Source of the DNA: JBHIKY01 sp042139015
Lineage (GTDB): Bacteria; Bacillota; Bacilli; Bacillales; Marinococcaceae
Length of the DNA: 64,000 nucleotides
NCBI RefSeq assembly: GCF_042139015.1
Contig: NZ_JBHIKY010000007.1
Location: 62,001 to 126,000 of the forward strand
Direction: 5' to 3'
Positions 32,655 to 41,401 of the stretch are shown in pieces (the stretch's first letter is position 1; every line of letters starts with the position of its first letter). Made by a program: the position numbers and the translations under genes. The notes beneath the pieces were generated by a model, which searched no databases, was not told where the DNA came from, and was given only the letters and a program-made list of their open reading frames with translations.

Positions 32655-33581
32655 CTAATTTTCTGAATGAGCAACCATCGTTTGTCTTTTATTTCTTAAC
32701 GACGTGCTTGACCGGGACACTGTAAATATAATCAGTCCAATCCAAATAATGATAAAAGCGGTAAGCTGCTGAGGGGAGAACGGTTCTTTAAATAAAAACA
32801 CTCCTAATATCAGCATAATAGTTGGAGCGAAATATTGTAAAAATCCAACCAGCGAAAAAGTAATCCGTTTTGTACCTGCTGCAAAGAGAAGTAATGGAAT
32901 TGCTGTTACTGCCCCTCCACCTATTAATAGCATCACCACGCCACTATCGTATGAAAAAACTGTCCCACTTCCATTCCCAATAATCAACAAAAATAAAAGG
33001 GCAAATGGTGTCATCAGCAGTGTTTCAATAGTAAGACCGGCCCATGCTCCAACAGAGATTGTTTTTTTAATTAATCCATACATTCCGAAGGACAGCGCAA
33101 GTGCCAATGCTGCCCACGGTACGTATCCATAGGAAGCTGTTAATGTAATAACCCCGGCAATTGCCAGAAAAAAAGCTGCGGCCTCGGATTTTGTTAGCTT
33201 TTCTTTTAAGAAAATAGTCGCAAGAACTACATTTATAAGCGGATTGATATAATAACCAAGCGAAGCTTCAATCACCCTGTCACTTGTTACCGCGAAGATA
33301 AAAATAAACCAGTTGACACTAATTAATATTGCCGCAAGCGTAATAGATGCTCCGGACTGAAAGGAAGAAAACGTCTTTACAATTTCATTCTTTACTTTTC
33401 CAGCTTTTCTCATGATGAGAAGGGCCGCTGTCATAAATACCAAAGACCAGACTATTCGATGGGCAAGCACCTCTCCTGAGGGCACCTCTCCCACAAGTTT
33501 CCAATACAGAGGCAGTACCCCCCACAGCAAATAAGCAAGAGTAGCCATCACTACTCCTGTTGCCTGTTGATTTTTAACCAT
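32655..33581 (-). CDS. rarD: EamA-family transporter RarD
   Basis: A 308-aa ten-helix DMT carrier. The N-terminal sequence LAYLLWGVLPLYWKLVGEVPSGE followed (by position 20-48) by LAHRIVWS is typical of RarD, which in Proteobacteria is linked to chloramphenicol sensitivity; the true substrate is unknown. The C-terminal LQYFAPTIMLILGVFLFKE is also standard. GAGGGAGAG precedes the ATG. Likely first gene of a two-gene unit with the RDD protein. Confidence 0.88.
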   Translation of the reverse strand: MVKNQQATGVVMATLAYLLWGVLPLYWKLVGEVPSGEVLAHRIVWSLVFMTAALLIMRKAGKVKNEIVKTFSSFQSGASITLAAILISVNWFIFIFAVTSDRVIEASLGYYINPLINVVLATIFLKEKLTKSEAAAFFLAIAGVITLTASYGYVPWAALALALSFGMYGLIKKTISVGAWAGLTIETLLMTPFALLFLLIIGNGSGTVFSYDSGVVMLLIGGGAVTAIPLLLFAAGTKRITFSLVGFLQYFAPTIMLILGVFLFKEPFSPQQLTAFIIIWIGLIIFTVSRSSTSLRNKRQTMVAHSEN

Positions 33582-33730
33582 GTCTCTCCCTCAAATCTCT
33601 CATTATTTCGGGTGCCGATATATTATTCTTAACTTTCTCAGTATAAACGATATGTATTTGTATTTTCCAGAAAAATGAATTGAAAAAACTGACACATAAA
33701 CATGTCAGCTTTCTAACGGTCATTCCGGAC

Positions 33731-33875
33731 ACTCCGGGTCGATTAAAACCGGCCAGGTCCTGTGCGTCGCGGGATCAGCGAAGTCTGAAAATCCATTCTG
33801 ACGAAGCTTCGCTGAGGATGAATTAGTTGAAGACAAGCCCCACGGAAAGCGGCAGCCTGCAGAGATGCAATCAAC
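33731..33875 (+). repeat. Dispersed repeat A, copy 2
   Basis: Near-identical to 8023-8195 except for the insertion in that copy. Lies in the 348-base gap between rarD and the copD-like gene, whose remainder (33582-33730) is AT-rich with no recognised signal. A 77-codon open frame across it is repeat-derived. Confidence 0.8.
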
Positions 33876-33901
33876 ACAATCCTTACTTTCTTAAATTTCG
33901 A

Positions 33902-33938
33902 AAAAAGAAGACCGTTCCAGTGAGGGATTCTAGTCTTC
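33902..33938 (-). terminator. Terminator of the copC/copD operon
   Basis: On the minus strand AGAAGACT pairs with GGTCTTCT (one G-T pair) and runs into TTTTTTC. The stem overlaps the end of the copD-like gene. Confidence 0.75.
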
Positions 33939-35063
33939 TTGAAAGAGATAGGACATGGAAGCGGAAGTATCTTCAAGACTGTTCATCACTCCAAAATACA
34001 AACTGAGCACCGTCAGTAAACTCAACAGCAGCGTGATTGGTGCTGAAAGCTTCTTTTGGAAACCTATTACGATGATCATGATATAGAGCAGTCCGCTTAC
34101 TAGAAATAGTATGCTGACGACATCAGGGCTGAATGTAACATTTGTCTCCGGAGAAACCTCGAAAGATAACAGTGACTGGAAGATAGGTGTAGGCTCCTGT
34201 GAGGCAAGCGTCTGTTGAATATTATGAGGAGGCTCTTGTTCGCTCATGAATGCCGTCACGACAAAAATAACAACTGCAATCAGAGACTCCGCTCTCCACC
34301 AGATTCGTGGTGAGTAATTCTTATGGCTGTTAATTTTTCTTCTTAGTAAAAATCCATTAATACATGCATAGGTGAGTAGAGGGATGAACAACAAGTGCTT
34401 GAGAAGCAGGGTCTGACCATAAGTGAGCAGCCATGAATTCGTTAAGTCCTCTGTCAAGAAAGAAGCCATCAGCATACCTGAAAAGATAACGACGGTTACA
34501 CAGCCAACAGCTATAGGAGTAAACCAGCCTGTGAATTCCTTCCAATAGTTATCGTCAGTCGAATACCAGCTGACCACAAATAGTACTCCAAGCCAGGCGC
34601 TGACAGCCATAAAATGAAAAATATGAGCAGCTGCTCCAGGATAGCTTCCCATGCTGACCGCATGACCGGTAACCCCCTGCGTGGTAATCATGCCAAATAT
34701 CAGAAAAATACCGGCAGCATATACAATTGGAAAGGAGGCAGTCCGAGACATGATCCCTATCAGTCCTAGAAAACAAAGACACAGAAACAGCAGCGCAGTC
34801 CATGCTCTGCCTGTTTCTGCAGTGAATAAAATGTGCAATAAGCTTATCCAAAATGATTCATCTCTATATTTATTGATGTCAGCCGCAAGATAAATCACTG
34901 GTGCTGCGGCGAATACCGGAATGAATGCGGTGCTTATTGACAGCCATTTCTGTGGAAGCTTAATGCTGGGTTTTTTATCAGCTGGTATAAGTGCCAGCAG
35001 ACATCCTCCCATAATAATCGAAAAACATAAATACATCATACTGTTACTCAATGCGAGGATCAT
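33930..35063 (-). CDS. CopD-family copper transport membrane protein
   Basis: A 377-aa protein with about nine membrane helices. The CopD domain is recognised by HAVSMGSYPGAAAHIFHFMA near residues 140-159 and WYSTDDNYWKEFTGWFTPIA near 175; His residues in these helices are candidate copper ligands. Its start overlaps the stop of the copC-like gene by four bases, so the pair resembles B. subtilis YcnJ split into two proteins. Predicted to import or handle copper at the membrane. Confidence 0.82.
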   Translation of the reverse strand: MILALSNSMMYLCFSIIMGGCLLALIPADKKPSIKLPQKWLSISTAFIPVFAAAPVIYLAADINKYRDESFWISLLHILFTAETGRAWTALLFLCLCFLGLIGIMSRTASFPIVYAAGIFLIFGMITTQGVTGHAVSMGSYPGAAAHIFHFMAVSAWLGVLFVVSWYSTDDNYWKEFTGWFTPIAVGCVTVVIFSGMLMASFLTEDLTNSWLLTYGQTLLLKHLLFIPLLTYACINGFLLRRKINSHKNYSPRIWWRAESLIAVVIFVVTAFMSEQEPPHNIQQTLASQEPTPIFQSLLSFEVSPETNVTFSPDVVSILFLVSGLLYIMIIVIGFQKKLSAPITLLLSLLTVLSLYFGVMNSLEDTSASMSYLFQED

Positions 35064-35650
35064 GATTTTTTCTTTCGCAACAAAAAGATCAAAGATAAAG
35101 CCGCAATGATCAGCATTCCCCCGGCTGCTGGAAGAATAAAGGTGTTTTGATTATTCTCTTCGGTTTCACTATCATTCTCCTCATTACCTTCTATATCTGA
35201 AGCTTCTTCTTCATTTTGACTTTCTTCCTCTGGAGTCGCATTCTCCTTCTCCGCTTCACTTTCCTCCTCTGCTGTATCCTGATCCGTTTCATCTGCTTCG
35301 AAGGTATATGTCAATTCCTCTTCCATCATATGACCGTCTTCACCCACGATACTGTATGCTAATGAGTAATCACCTTCCTGAAGATCATCTGGAAGCTTAA
35401 TTTGCAGAGTATCTTCTGATTCATGAATAATTTCCGGGGTCAGCGCTTCGCCATTTTCTCCAGTCAAAGTAACCTCATTCGGTTCCTGCACAGAGGAATC
35501 AAATGTTAAAACAATTTCTTCCGTGTCTTCACTGAGCGTTTCTCCATCTTCCGGATCTGAGCTTTCCAGGTGAGTGTGCGCACCTGCCGCAGCAGGAAAA
35601 GCCAATATCAATAACGTAAACACTACGTACCAAGTTCTTTTCTTTCTCAT
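35060..35650 (-). CDS. CopC-domain copper-binding surface protein
   Basis: A 196-aa exported protein: signal peptide 1-23 (cleavage after AGA), then the CopC beta-sandwich beginning HTHLESSDPEDGE, where the N-terminal His normally binds Cu(II), and a second His in VGEDGHMMEEE near 105. Residues about 120-165 are a very acidic Glu/Asp/Asn linker, followed by one membrane helix and the anchor LLRKKKS. The linker probably spans the wall. Coupled by ATGA overlap to the CopD-like gene. Confidence 0.87.
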   Translation of the reverse strand: MRKKRTWYVVFTLLILAFPAAAGAHTHLESSDPEDGETLSEDTEEIVLTFDSSVQEPNEVTLTGENGEALTPEIIHESEDTLQIKLPDDLQEGDYSLAYSIVGEDGHMMEEELTYTFEADETDQDTAEEESEAEKENATPEEESQNEEEASDIEGNEENDSETEENNQNTFILPAAGGMLIIAALSLIFLLRKKKS

Positions 35651-35783
35651 TCTCCCACTTCCTTTCTCCTTTAATCAAAACATATATTATTCAGATGGCT
35701 TATTATTTTAAGGGGACTATTTACTATTTATATCAGATCCTGCCCACTGTTACTATGTACATTCCATTAACAATTCTTGAGGA

Positions 35784-35828
35784 AATTACAAACGCCAGGC
35801 TTTATTCTGCAGCCTGGCGTTTGTAATT
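35784..35828. terminator. Perfect 18-bp stem between two operons
   Basis: AATTACAAACGCCAGGCT pairs exactly with AGCCTGGCGTTTGTAATT around nine bases. It overlaps the stop codon of the gene at 35827 on the minus strand and lies upstream of copC. Only a short T-run follows, so it may be a terminator or a protein-binding site. Confidence 0.65.
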
Positions 35829-36228
35829 ATGCTTTCTCTAAATGTGAGCTTTCTTTAGAAAGCTTTTTAAAATAAGACAGTTTACTTAGTTTTCGATTTG
35901 CCTCATTCACTAATTCACTTAAGGCTGCAGGCGGAACATCGATTTCTATCCTGCCGGTTAACTGTTTTCTCAAAATCTGCAGCTGCAGAAACCGAAAATC
36001 TTTGACAGTTTCCATCGCTTTTACATGCAGCAGCGCCACGTTTAAATGCGGCTGAGTCAATTGAACGGTAAAGTGATTAAAGGTTTCTGCATAGCCTTGC
36101 GTCGCCTGAATATAATCCGTTTCACATGCTGCCAGTTTTTCCTCTAAAAATTTCGCCTGGCCCGCCAGCTGCTTAAAAATCTGCAGCATTTCTTCTCTTT
36201 GAGGTGCATCCTCCCTTTGTTTATACAC
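35827..36228 (-). CDS. Hypothetical helical protein
   Basis: A 133-aa soluble, mostly helical protein (QLAGQAKFLEEKLAACETDY; LVNEANRKLSKLSYFKKLSK). Longer in-frame starts exist, but GGAGGAGGGGG lies about six bases before the GTG at 36228, making that the probable start. I do not recognise a family. It stands between element B and the copC operon, with an 18-bp stem at its end. Confidence 0.55.
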   Translation of the reverse strand: MYKQREDAPQREEMLQIFKQLAGQAKFLEEKLAACETDYIQATQGYAETFNHFTVQLTQPHLNVALLHVKAMETVKDFRFLQLQILRKQLTGRIEIDVPPAALSELVNEANRKLSKLSYFKKLSKESSHLEKA

Positions 36229-36395
36229 TGCATCCCCCTCCTCCGCCATCAAACTCTTTAAAAAAATATGATATATGAGGTTGTCCCAAGAACAAATAAT
36301 TTTTAGAATCATCGGAAAAGAGCAATTGCTTTAGTGTTGGCCGTGGAATGCGATCAGCCCGCAGCATATAAATTCTCTTTAGAGCCAAAAAAATA

Positions 36396-36617
36396 GGGGC
36401 TGTATCATAAATGATACTCGCCCCTTTTTGCATGGTAAAAAAAGCAGTGGACAAGTCCTTCGCTTTCCGTGGGCAGCGCTTCAGCTAACCGGGCGAAACC
36501 CGCGCCCGGCGGATCTTCAGCCGCTGCTCTTCCCACTGGAGTCTTCGGACTTGTCCCCTGCTATCTTCTATTTAGGATACTACTTTTTCTATAAAAAGGG
36601 GCTTTTGATACAGCCCC
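36396..36617 (+). repeat. Dispersed hairpin element B, copy 2
   Basis: 222 bp bounded by GGGGCTGTATCA and TGATACAGCCCC. The left end folds as GGGGCTGTATCAT with ATGATACTCGCCCC followed by TTTTT; the right end read from the other strand folds as GGGGC and GCCCC followed by TTTTT. The core is at 36449-36556. The element begins 14 bases past the htpX stop and supplies its terminator. No coding capacity. Confidence 0.92.
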
Positions 36618-36630
36618 AGCTTGATCTTTC

Positions 36631-37524
36631 TTATTTCTCTTCCAGCCTGCGGATCCGCTCTTCCAGCGGAGGGTGAGACGAAAACAGCATAGCTGCAGAA
36701 GATTTATTGTTAATTTTCAATGTTTGAACAGAAGCATGTTCATTGTCCACTCTATTCACATAGGACTGCAGAGAACGCAGAGCATGCGCCATTTTGTCTT
36801 TACCTGCAAGATCAGCCCCTCCGCGGTCAGCATGAAATTCTCTGTAGCGGGAATATGCCATCACGACAAGGCTTCCTAAGATGGAGAACAATATTTGAAA
36901 AACGATGATTGCTCCAAAATGAACGATCATTCTAACAGCGTCGTTTTGAATAAAGCGGGACGCAAAAAATGCTGCGATACGGGAAAAGAAAACGACAAAC
37001 GTGTTAACAACACCTTGAAGAAGTGTCATTGTCACCATATCCCCGTTCGCCACGTGCGCCACCTCATGAGCGAGAACACCTTCGACCGCATCGTCATCCA
37101 TAGACTGAAGCAGACCGCTCGACACTGCCACAAGCGAACGTTTCTTGCTTGGACCTGTAGCAAAAGCATTCACTTCTGCAGAATTATAAATACCGACCTC
37201 CGGCATCTTCGTCAAGCCGGCTCTGCGGGACAGCCGGTGTACTCTTTCAACGAGCTGCCTTTCGACACCAGTACTTTTATCAGGATCTATCACCTTTACA
37301 CCCATCGCCTGTTTTGCAATAAATCTCGACATAGCCAATGAGATGAATGACCCTGCAAACCCAATCACACCGCTTAAAATAAAGAGACTGACAAAATTAA
37401 TTGAGCCTTCCGCTGTGATGTAATTCAGGTTTACCCCAAACATGCCCAGCACCATTATCGCAATCGTAATCGTCGTGATGACGAGTACGTTTGTTAAAAT
37501 AAACAACATTATTCTTTTACCCAA
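36631..37524 (-). CDS. htpX: Membrane zinc metalloprotease HtpX
   Basis: A 297-aa M48 protease that degrades damaged membrane proteins. Two N-terminal helices, then the zinc motif HEVAH in GVLAHEVAHVANGD near residue 137, two further helices and the third ligand Glu in EFHADRGGADLAG near 215. Homologues begin with a KRIxLFxLTN stretch; the frame extends 23 codons upstream without similarity, and GGGAGG lies eight bases before the TTG at 37524, so the protein starts MGKRIMLF. Element B terminates it. Confidence 0.93.
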   Translation of the reverse strand: MGKRIMLFILTNVLVITTITIAIMVLGMFGVNLNYITAEGSINFVSLFILSGVIGFAGSFISLAMSRFIAKQAMGVKVIDPDKSTGVERQLVERVHRLSRRAGLTKMPEVGIYNSAEVNAFATGPSKKRSLVAVSSGLLQSMDDDAVEGVLAHEVAHVANGDMVTMTLLQGVVNTFVVFFSRIAAFFASRFIQNDAVRMIVHFGAIIVFQILFSILGSLVVMAYSRYREFHADRGGADLAGKDKMAHALRSLQSYVNRVDNEHASVQTLKINNKSSAAMLFSSHPPLEERIRRLEEK

Positions 37525-37739
37525 CGCCGATGCCTCCCAAGACAAAATTGTATTTGTTATTACTTGTACGAATGAAGCGGGAAAAAGATTCATTGTTATT
37601 TTAACATTTTTGTCCCGTAGAATCTTGTTATACAGAAATATTTCATTGTTTGTACATACATCACAAAAGGAATAGAAAACATATACACATGTGGAAGTAA
37701 TTACTTCAAAATCAGAAATAATTCATTGGAGGGGTATTG

Positions 37740-39683
37740 ATGGCTCAGAATGTTGCACAAAAATTAATAAGTGAGCACCTTGTTTCCGGCAAAATGGAGC
37801 CGGGAGAAGAAATCGGCCTGAAAATTGACCAGACTCTGACTCAGGATGCTACGGGAACAATGGTTATGCTTGAACTCGAAGCGATGGGGATAGAACGCGC
37901 AAAAACAGAAGCTTCTGCTCAGTATGTGGATCACAATATGATTCAAGAAGACAGTAAAAACCCTGACGATCATTTATTTCTAGAAAGTGCAGCAAAACGG
38001 TTCGGCTTATATTTCAGTCGTCCAGGTAATGGGGTCAGCCACCCCGTTCATATGCAGAGGCTTGCCCGGCCGGGGCGTACGCTGCTTGGTTCAGACAGCC
38101 ATACCTGTGCGAACGGATGCATGGGTATGCTTGCGATGGGCGCAGGAGGTATTGATGTTGCACTTGCAATTGCCGGAGAACCATACTATGTGAAAATGCC
38201 TCAAATTTGGGGCATCAAGCTTACTGGCAAACTGCCGGACTGGGTAAGTGCGAAGGATGCAATTCTTGAGCTGCTGCGACGCCATGATGTAAAAGGTGGT
38301 GTCAATAAAATCATAGAATATTACGGTCCCGGCTTGAAGGAGCTGAGTGCCATGGATAGACACGTAATCGCCAATATGGGGGCGGAGCTTGGCGCAACAG
38401 CTACTGTGTTTCCTTCCGATAAAGAAATTAAACGATTTATGAAAAGCCAGGGACGTGAAGATGAATGGATGGAGCTTACTGCAGATAAAAAAGCAACATA
38501 TGATTTAGAGGAAGAAATTAACCTTTCGGAATTAGTCCCGATGATTGCAAAACCATCGAGTCCAGGAAATGTTGTTCCTATAGAGGAAGTGGCCGGGGAA
38601 GAAATTTACCAGTCATACATTGGGTCATCAGCAAATCCCGGTTATCGTGATTTTGCCATTTCAGCAGAAATCGTAAAAAATAATCAGATTGCGCCCGGGG
38701 TCTCCTTTGACATTAATCCTACATCGAGGCAATTGTTGACGGATTTAGTAGAAAACGGTCACGTGGCCAGTCTGCTTTCAGCCGGCGGGCGCCTTCATCA
38801 AGCCGGTTGTAACGGCTGTATCGGCATGGGCCAGGCCCCGGCTTCAGGAAGAAACAGTCTGCGAACGACACCCCGTAACTTTCCGGGCCGTTCAGGAACT
38901 CGGGAAGACAGCGTATTCCTTTGCAGCCCGGAAACCGCAGCTGCTTCAGCCCTAAAGGGAAGAATTACAGATCCTCGGACACTGGAAATGAAATACCCGA
39001 AGGTCAAGGACCCAGATAAGCCTACCGTGGATTTCCGTTTGCTGCAGGAGCCTCCGGAATTGGAAGAATCCCTGAAAATCCAGCTTGAAAAAGGGCCAAA
39101 CATTGCTTCTTTGCCTGAAATGGATATACTCCCTGATGAAATGGAAGTACCAATTCTGCTTAAAGTAGGGGATAATTTCTCTACTGATGAAATTTTAGCC
39201 GGTGGAGCACGGGTCCTGCCGTATCGAAGTAATCTTCCGGAGATTAGTAAATTTGCTTTTGAGATTTTAGATGAGGACTATTACAGTCGTTCGATGGATA
39301 TGAGGGAGAAAAGCGGCCACGCCATTATCGGAGGTTCCAATTATGGCCAGGGATCTAGCCGGGAACATGCTGCGCTTGCCCCAAGATATCTTGGCTTAAA
39401 AGTAGTTATCGTAAAAGACTTCGCAAGAATTCATTGGCAGAATCTGGTTAATTTTGGTATTCTTCCGGTAACCTTTGCAAATGAAAGTGATTACGACAAA
39501 ATTAACTCAAGTGATGTTCTGCAAATTGTAGACATTCATGCTTCGATTAAAGAAGGAAAAGACTTAAAAGCAATCATTAAAGAAAGCGGAAAAGAAATTG
39601 GGCTTAAACATGAATTATCAGATCGGCAGAAGGACATCCTGTTAAAAGGCGGTTTAATTAATTGGGTCAAAGACAGACAGTAA
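37740..39683 (+). CDS. Aconitase-family hydro-lyase, Aquifex-type (about 650 aa)
   Basis: A 647-aa aconitase/homoaconitase-family protein in the short form once called Aquifex-type aconitate hydratase. Domains 1-3 occupy about 1-430 (GSDSHTCANG near 118; AGCNGCIGMG near 355) and the swivel domain about 470-640 (GGSNYGQGSSREHAALAPRY near 540). Of the three usual cluster cysteines, the two in CNGC are present, but the position expected as SCTNS reads SSANPGY (Ser at residue 297), so cluster binding may differ. GGAGGGG lies five bases before the ATG; a TTG codon earlier is less likely. The main TCA aconitase is probably elsewhere. Confidence 0.8.
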   Translation: MAQNVAQKLISEHLVSGKMEPGEEIGLKIDQTLTQDATGTMVMLELEAMGIERAKTEASAQYVDHNMIQEDSKNPDDHLFLESAAKRFGLYFSRPGNGVSHPVHMQRLARPGRTLLGSDSHTCANGCMGMLAMGAGGIDVALAIAGEPYYVKMPQIWGIKLTGKLPDWVSAKDAILELLRRHDVKGGVNKIIEYYGPGLKELSAMDRHVIANMGAELGATATVFPSDKEIKRFMKSQGREDEWMELTADKKATYDLEEEINLSELVPMIAKPSSPGNVVPIEEVAGEEIYQSYIGSSANPGYRDFAISAEIVKNNQIAPGVSFDINPTSRQLLTDLVENGHVASLLSAGGRLHQAGCNGCIGMGQAPASGRNSLRTTPRNFPGRSGTREDSVFLCSPETAAASALKGRITDPRTLEMKYPKVKDPDKPTVDFRLLQEPPELEESLKIQLEKGPNIASLPEMDILPDEMEVPILLKVGDNFSTDEILAGGARVLPYRSNLPEISKFAFEILDEDYYSRSMDMREKSGHAIIGGSNYGQGSSREHAALAPRYLGLKVVIVKDFARIHWQNLVNFGILPVTFANESDYDKINSSDVLQIVDIHASIKEGKDLKAIIKESGKEIGLKHELSDRQKDILLKGGLINWVKDRQ

Positions 39684-39712
39684 CAGAATTTTTTAACAGG
39701 AGAATGTTATCA

Positions 39713-39889
39713 ATGAATCCAAGAGAAAATGAATGTAAAGCTTGCGATGGTACCGGTCTTCTAATGGATGATGAGCAATGGAGATATTCATGCAGCGTCT
39801 GTGGCGGAGACGGCATATTTAATAAAGGAGATTCTCCGGAGCCGGACAAACCGTTTGACACAGATGAAAATAAGCGCACACTTGAATAA
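39713..39889 (+). CDS. Small CxxCxG zinc-finger-like protein
   Basis: A 58-aa protein with two DnaJ-type half-motifs, CKACDGTG near residue 8 and CSVCGGDG near 29, which together can bind one zinc. The rest is acidic and probably flexible. It resembles the short YuiA-like proteins of bacilli; function unknown. Starts 29 bases after the aconitase-like stop, with ACAGGAGA upstream of the ATG, so it is probably co-transcribed. A strong terminator follows. Confidence 0.7.
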   Translation: MNPRENECKACDGTGLLMDDEQWRYSCSVCGGDGIFNKGDSPEPDKPFDTDENKRTLE

Positions 39890-39891
39890 TT

Positions 39892-39924
39892 AAAGCTTTG
39901 CGGCTTTTGCCGCAAAGCTTTTTT
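39892..39924. terminator. Terminator between acn-like and flavin-reductase genes
   Basis: AAAGCTTTGCGG and CCGCAAAGCTTT pair around six bases with T-runs on the plus strand and A-runs before, serving the plus-strand operon. Confidence 0.9.
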
Positions 39925-39932
39925 ATCTTACA

Positions 39933-40391
39933 TTATTTAAATTCCCTGTACTTTCCTTCAAAATAAAGAAGCGGGTTTTCATCCTGCACCTGCAGATTGA
40001 TAACCTCTCCGATAAACAACGTGTGATCTCCTGCTTCATGAGAATCATAGACGTTGCAGGCAATATTCACCAGGGCGCCTTCAATCACAGACTGATTCTC
40101 AAAGCGTTCAAATTTCACATCTACGTCTTTACCTATCTGTTTTGCAAAATATTGTGAAAGCTGTTCCTGATCATCTTTTAGAATGCTTACAGCAAATTTT
40201 CCGGCTTGTTCAATATAACCATGAGTTTTTGCTTTTTTCGCGACAGAAATTAACACCAACTTTGGATCAAGTGAGACGGACATAAAAGCATTTGCCGTCA
40301 TTCCATGTACTTCTCCATCTGATTCGGTCGTCACCACCGTTATCCCAGTGGCAAATTTACCCATCGCTGACTTAAATAAACGATCATCCAT
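39933..40391 (-). CDS. Flavin reductase-like domain protein
   Basis: A 152-aa FMN-binding split-barrel protein of the HpaC/DIM6 flavin-reductase family: MGKFATGITVVTTE near residue 10, HGMTANAFMSVSLDPKLVLISV near 28 (by position) and GDHTLFIGEV near 122, the usual His-containing end motif. It may supply reduced flavin to an oxygenase such as the one at 13411, although they are far apart. GAGGAGGG before the ATG at 40391 fixes the start over an earlier TTG. Confidence 0.87.
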   Translation of the reverse strand: MDDRLFKSAMGKFATGITVVTTESDGEVHGMTANAFMSVSLDPKLVLISVAKKAKTHGYIEQAGKFAVSILKDDQEQLSQYFAKQIGKDVDVKFERFENQSVIEGALVNIACNVYDSHEAGDHTLFIGEVINLQVQDENPLLYFEGKYREFK

Positions 40392-40476
40392 GCTTGAAAC
40401 CCTCCTCAACCAATTTCACTTTCCTGCTTTTTACACTACATTGGTTTTAAGGAAGAATCAACATTGTAAACCTCTT

Positions 40477-41313
40477 CTATGAGGTGACTTTCGTTTTCGG
40501 TGCAGTTTTCCGTTTTTTTGTCGTTTTCTTTGTGGTTTTCTTTTTATTTCGATCCACTGATGCCTGCAGTGCTTCCATTAGGTCCGTTACATTGTCCTTC
40601 TTAGGCGGCCCTTCTGGAGACGTCACTTCTTCTCCATTTTTCTTTGCTTCGATAAGATCTAATAGTTTCTTCCGATATTCGTCCTCATACTTAGCCGGCT
40701 GAAATTCTTCACTAAGCTGTTCAATTAACATTTTAGCAGTATCGAGCTCTTTTTTCACAATATTTTCTTCGCTGGGAACGTTGGGTACATCAGCAGCTGC
40801 TCTAATTTCATCAGGAAAATGCAGCGTTTCCATCAGCAGCGTATTTTCGAACACTCGGATCACGGCAAGCTGTTCTTTGGATCGAATCAAAATTTTTGCA
40901 ATACCTGCTTTTCTCGTATCATTCAGCGCCTGTCTCAGCAGGGCGTAAGCTTTTGTGCCGCCTTCATTCGGACCGAGGTAATAACTGCGGTTAAAATAGA
41001 TCGGATCAATTTCGTCAATATTAATAAAATCAAGAATTTCTACAGCCCTGTCTTGTGACTGTGAGCGTATACTTTTCAATTCTTCCTCTTCCATAATAAT
41101 AAACTGCCCTGCAGTTGTTTCATACCCTTTTACAAGTTCTTCTTTATCTACCTCTTCTCCGCAGACTGGACAGACTTTTTCGTATTTTATAGGGGAATGA
41201 CATTTTGCATGAAGAGATCGAAAGGAAACATCTTTATCTTCTGTAGCCGCATGCATTTTTATTGGAATACTGACAAGACCAAATTGGATACTGCCTTTCC
41301 ACATCGTGTGCAT
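40477..41313 (-). CDS. ku: Non-homologous end-joining protein Ku
   Basis: A 278-aa bacterial Ku that binds DNA ends as a homodimer and recruits LigD. Start region MHTMWKGSIQFGLVSIPIK is diagnostic; the CPVCGEEV segment near residue 45 and YYLGPNEGGTKAYALLR near 115 are conserved. After the core, the C-terminal 25 residues are Lys/Thr-rich (DRNKKKTTKKTTKKRK), a DNA-binding tail. Homologous to B. subtilis YkoV. AAAGGAGGG precedes the ATG at 41313. Divergent from ligD; a sigma-G-like promoter fits the gap. Confidence 0.95.
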   Translation of the reverse strand: MHTMWKGSIQFGLVSIPIKMHAATEDKDVSFRSLHAKCHSPIKYEKVCPVCGEEVDKEELVKGYETTAGQFIIMEEEELKSIRSQSQDRAVEILDFINIDEIDPIYFNRSYYLGPNEGGTKAYALLRQALNDTRKAGIAKILIRSKEQLAVIRVFENTLLMETLHFPDEIRAAADVPNVPSEENIVKKELDTAKMLIEQLSEEFQPAKYEDEYRKKLLDLIEAKKNGEEVTSPEGPPKKDNVTDLMEALQASVDRNKKKTTKKTTKKRKTAPKTKVTS

Positions 41314-41335
41314 GGAGATACCCTCCTTTTTGTAA

Positions 41336-41365
41336 TAGTGTGCATGTTCACCTTGTTCCTCATTC
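41336..41365 (-). promoter_or_regulatory. Sigma-G-like promoter of ku
   Basis: On the minus strand GAATG (41365-41361), an exact 18-base spacer, then CACACTA (41342-41336). The forespore sigma-G consensus is gHATR-N18-CATWHTA, so the -35 fits and the -10 differs at one base. Predicted transcript start is close to the AAAGGAGGG, giving a very short leader. Confidence 0.55.
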
Positions 41366-41371
41366 ATACTA
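41342..41371 (+). promoter_or_regulatory. Sigma-G-like promoter of ligD
   Basis: GCATG (41342-41346), exactly 18 bases, then CATACTA (41365-41371): a full match to gHATR-N18-CATWHTA. It lies 31 bases before the ligD ATG. B. subtilis ykoU/ykoV are known forespore genes, which supports the prediction. Confidence 0.65.
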
Positions 41372-41401
41372 CTTATGAAAAGAATTCAGGAGGGGACGAC
41401 T

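Noticed and set aside
41342..41360. Alternative ku promoter GTATG-N18-CATGCAC on the minus strand
   Set aside because: The -35 and spacing fit sigma-G, but the -10 has three mismatches. The overlapping GAATG-N18-CACACTA fits better.
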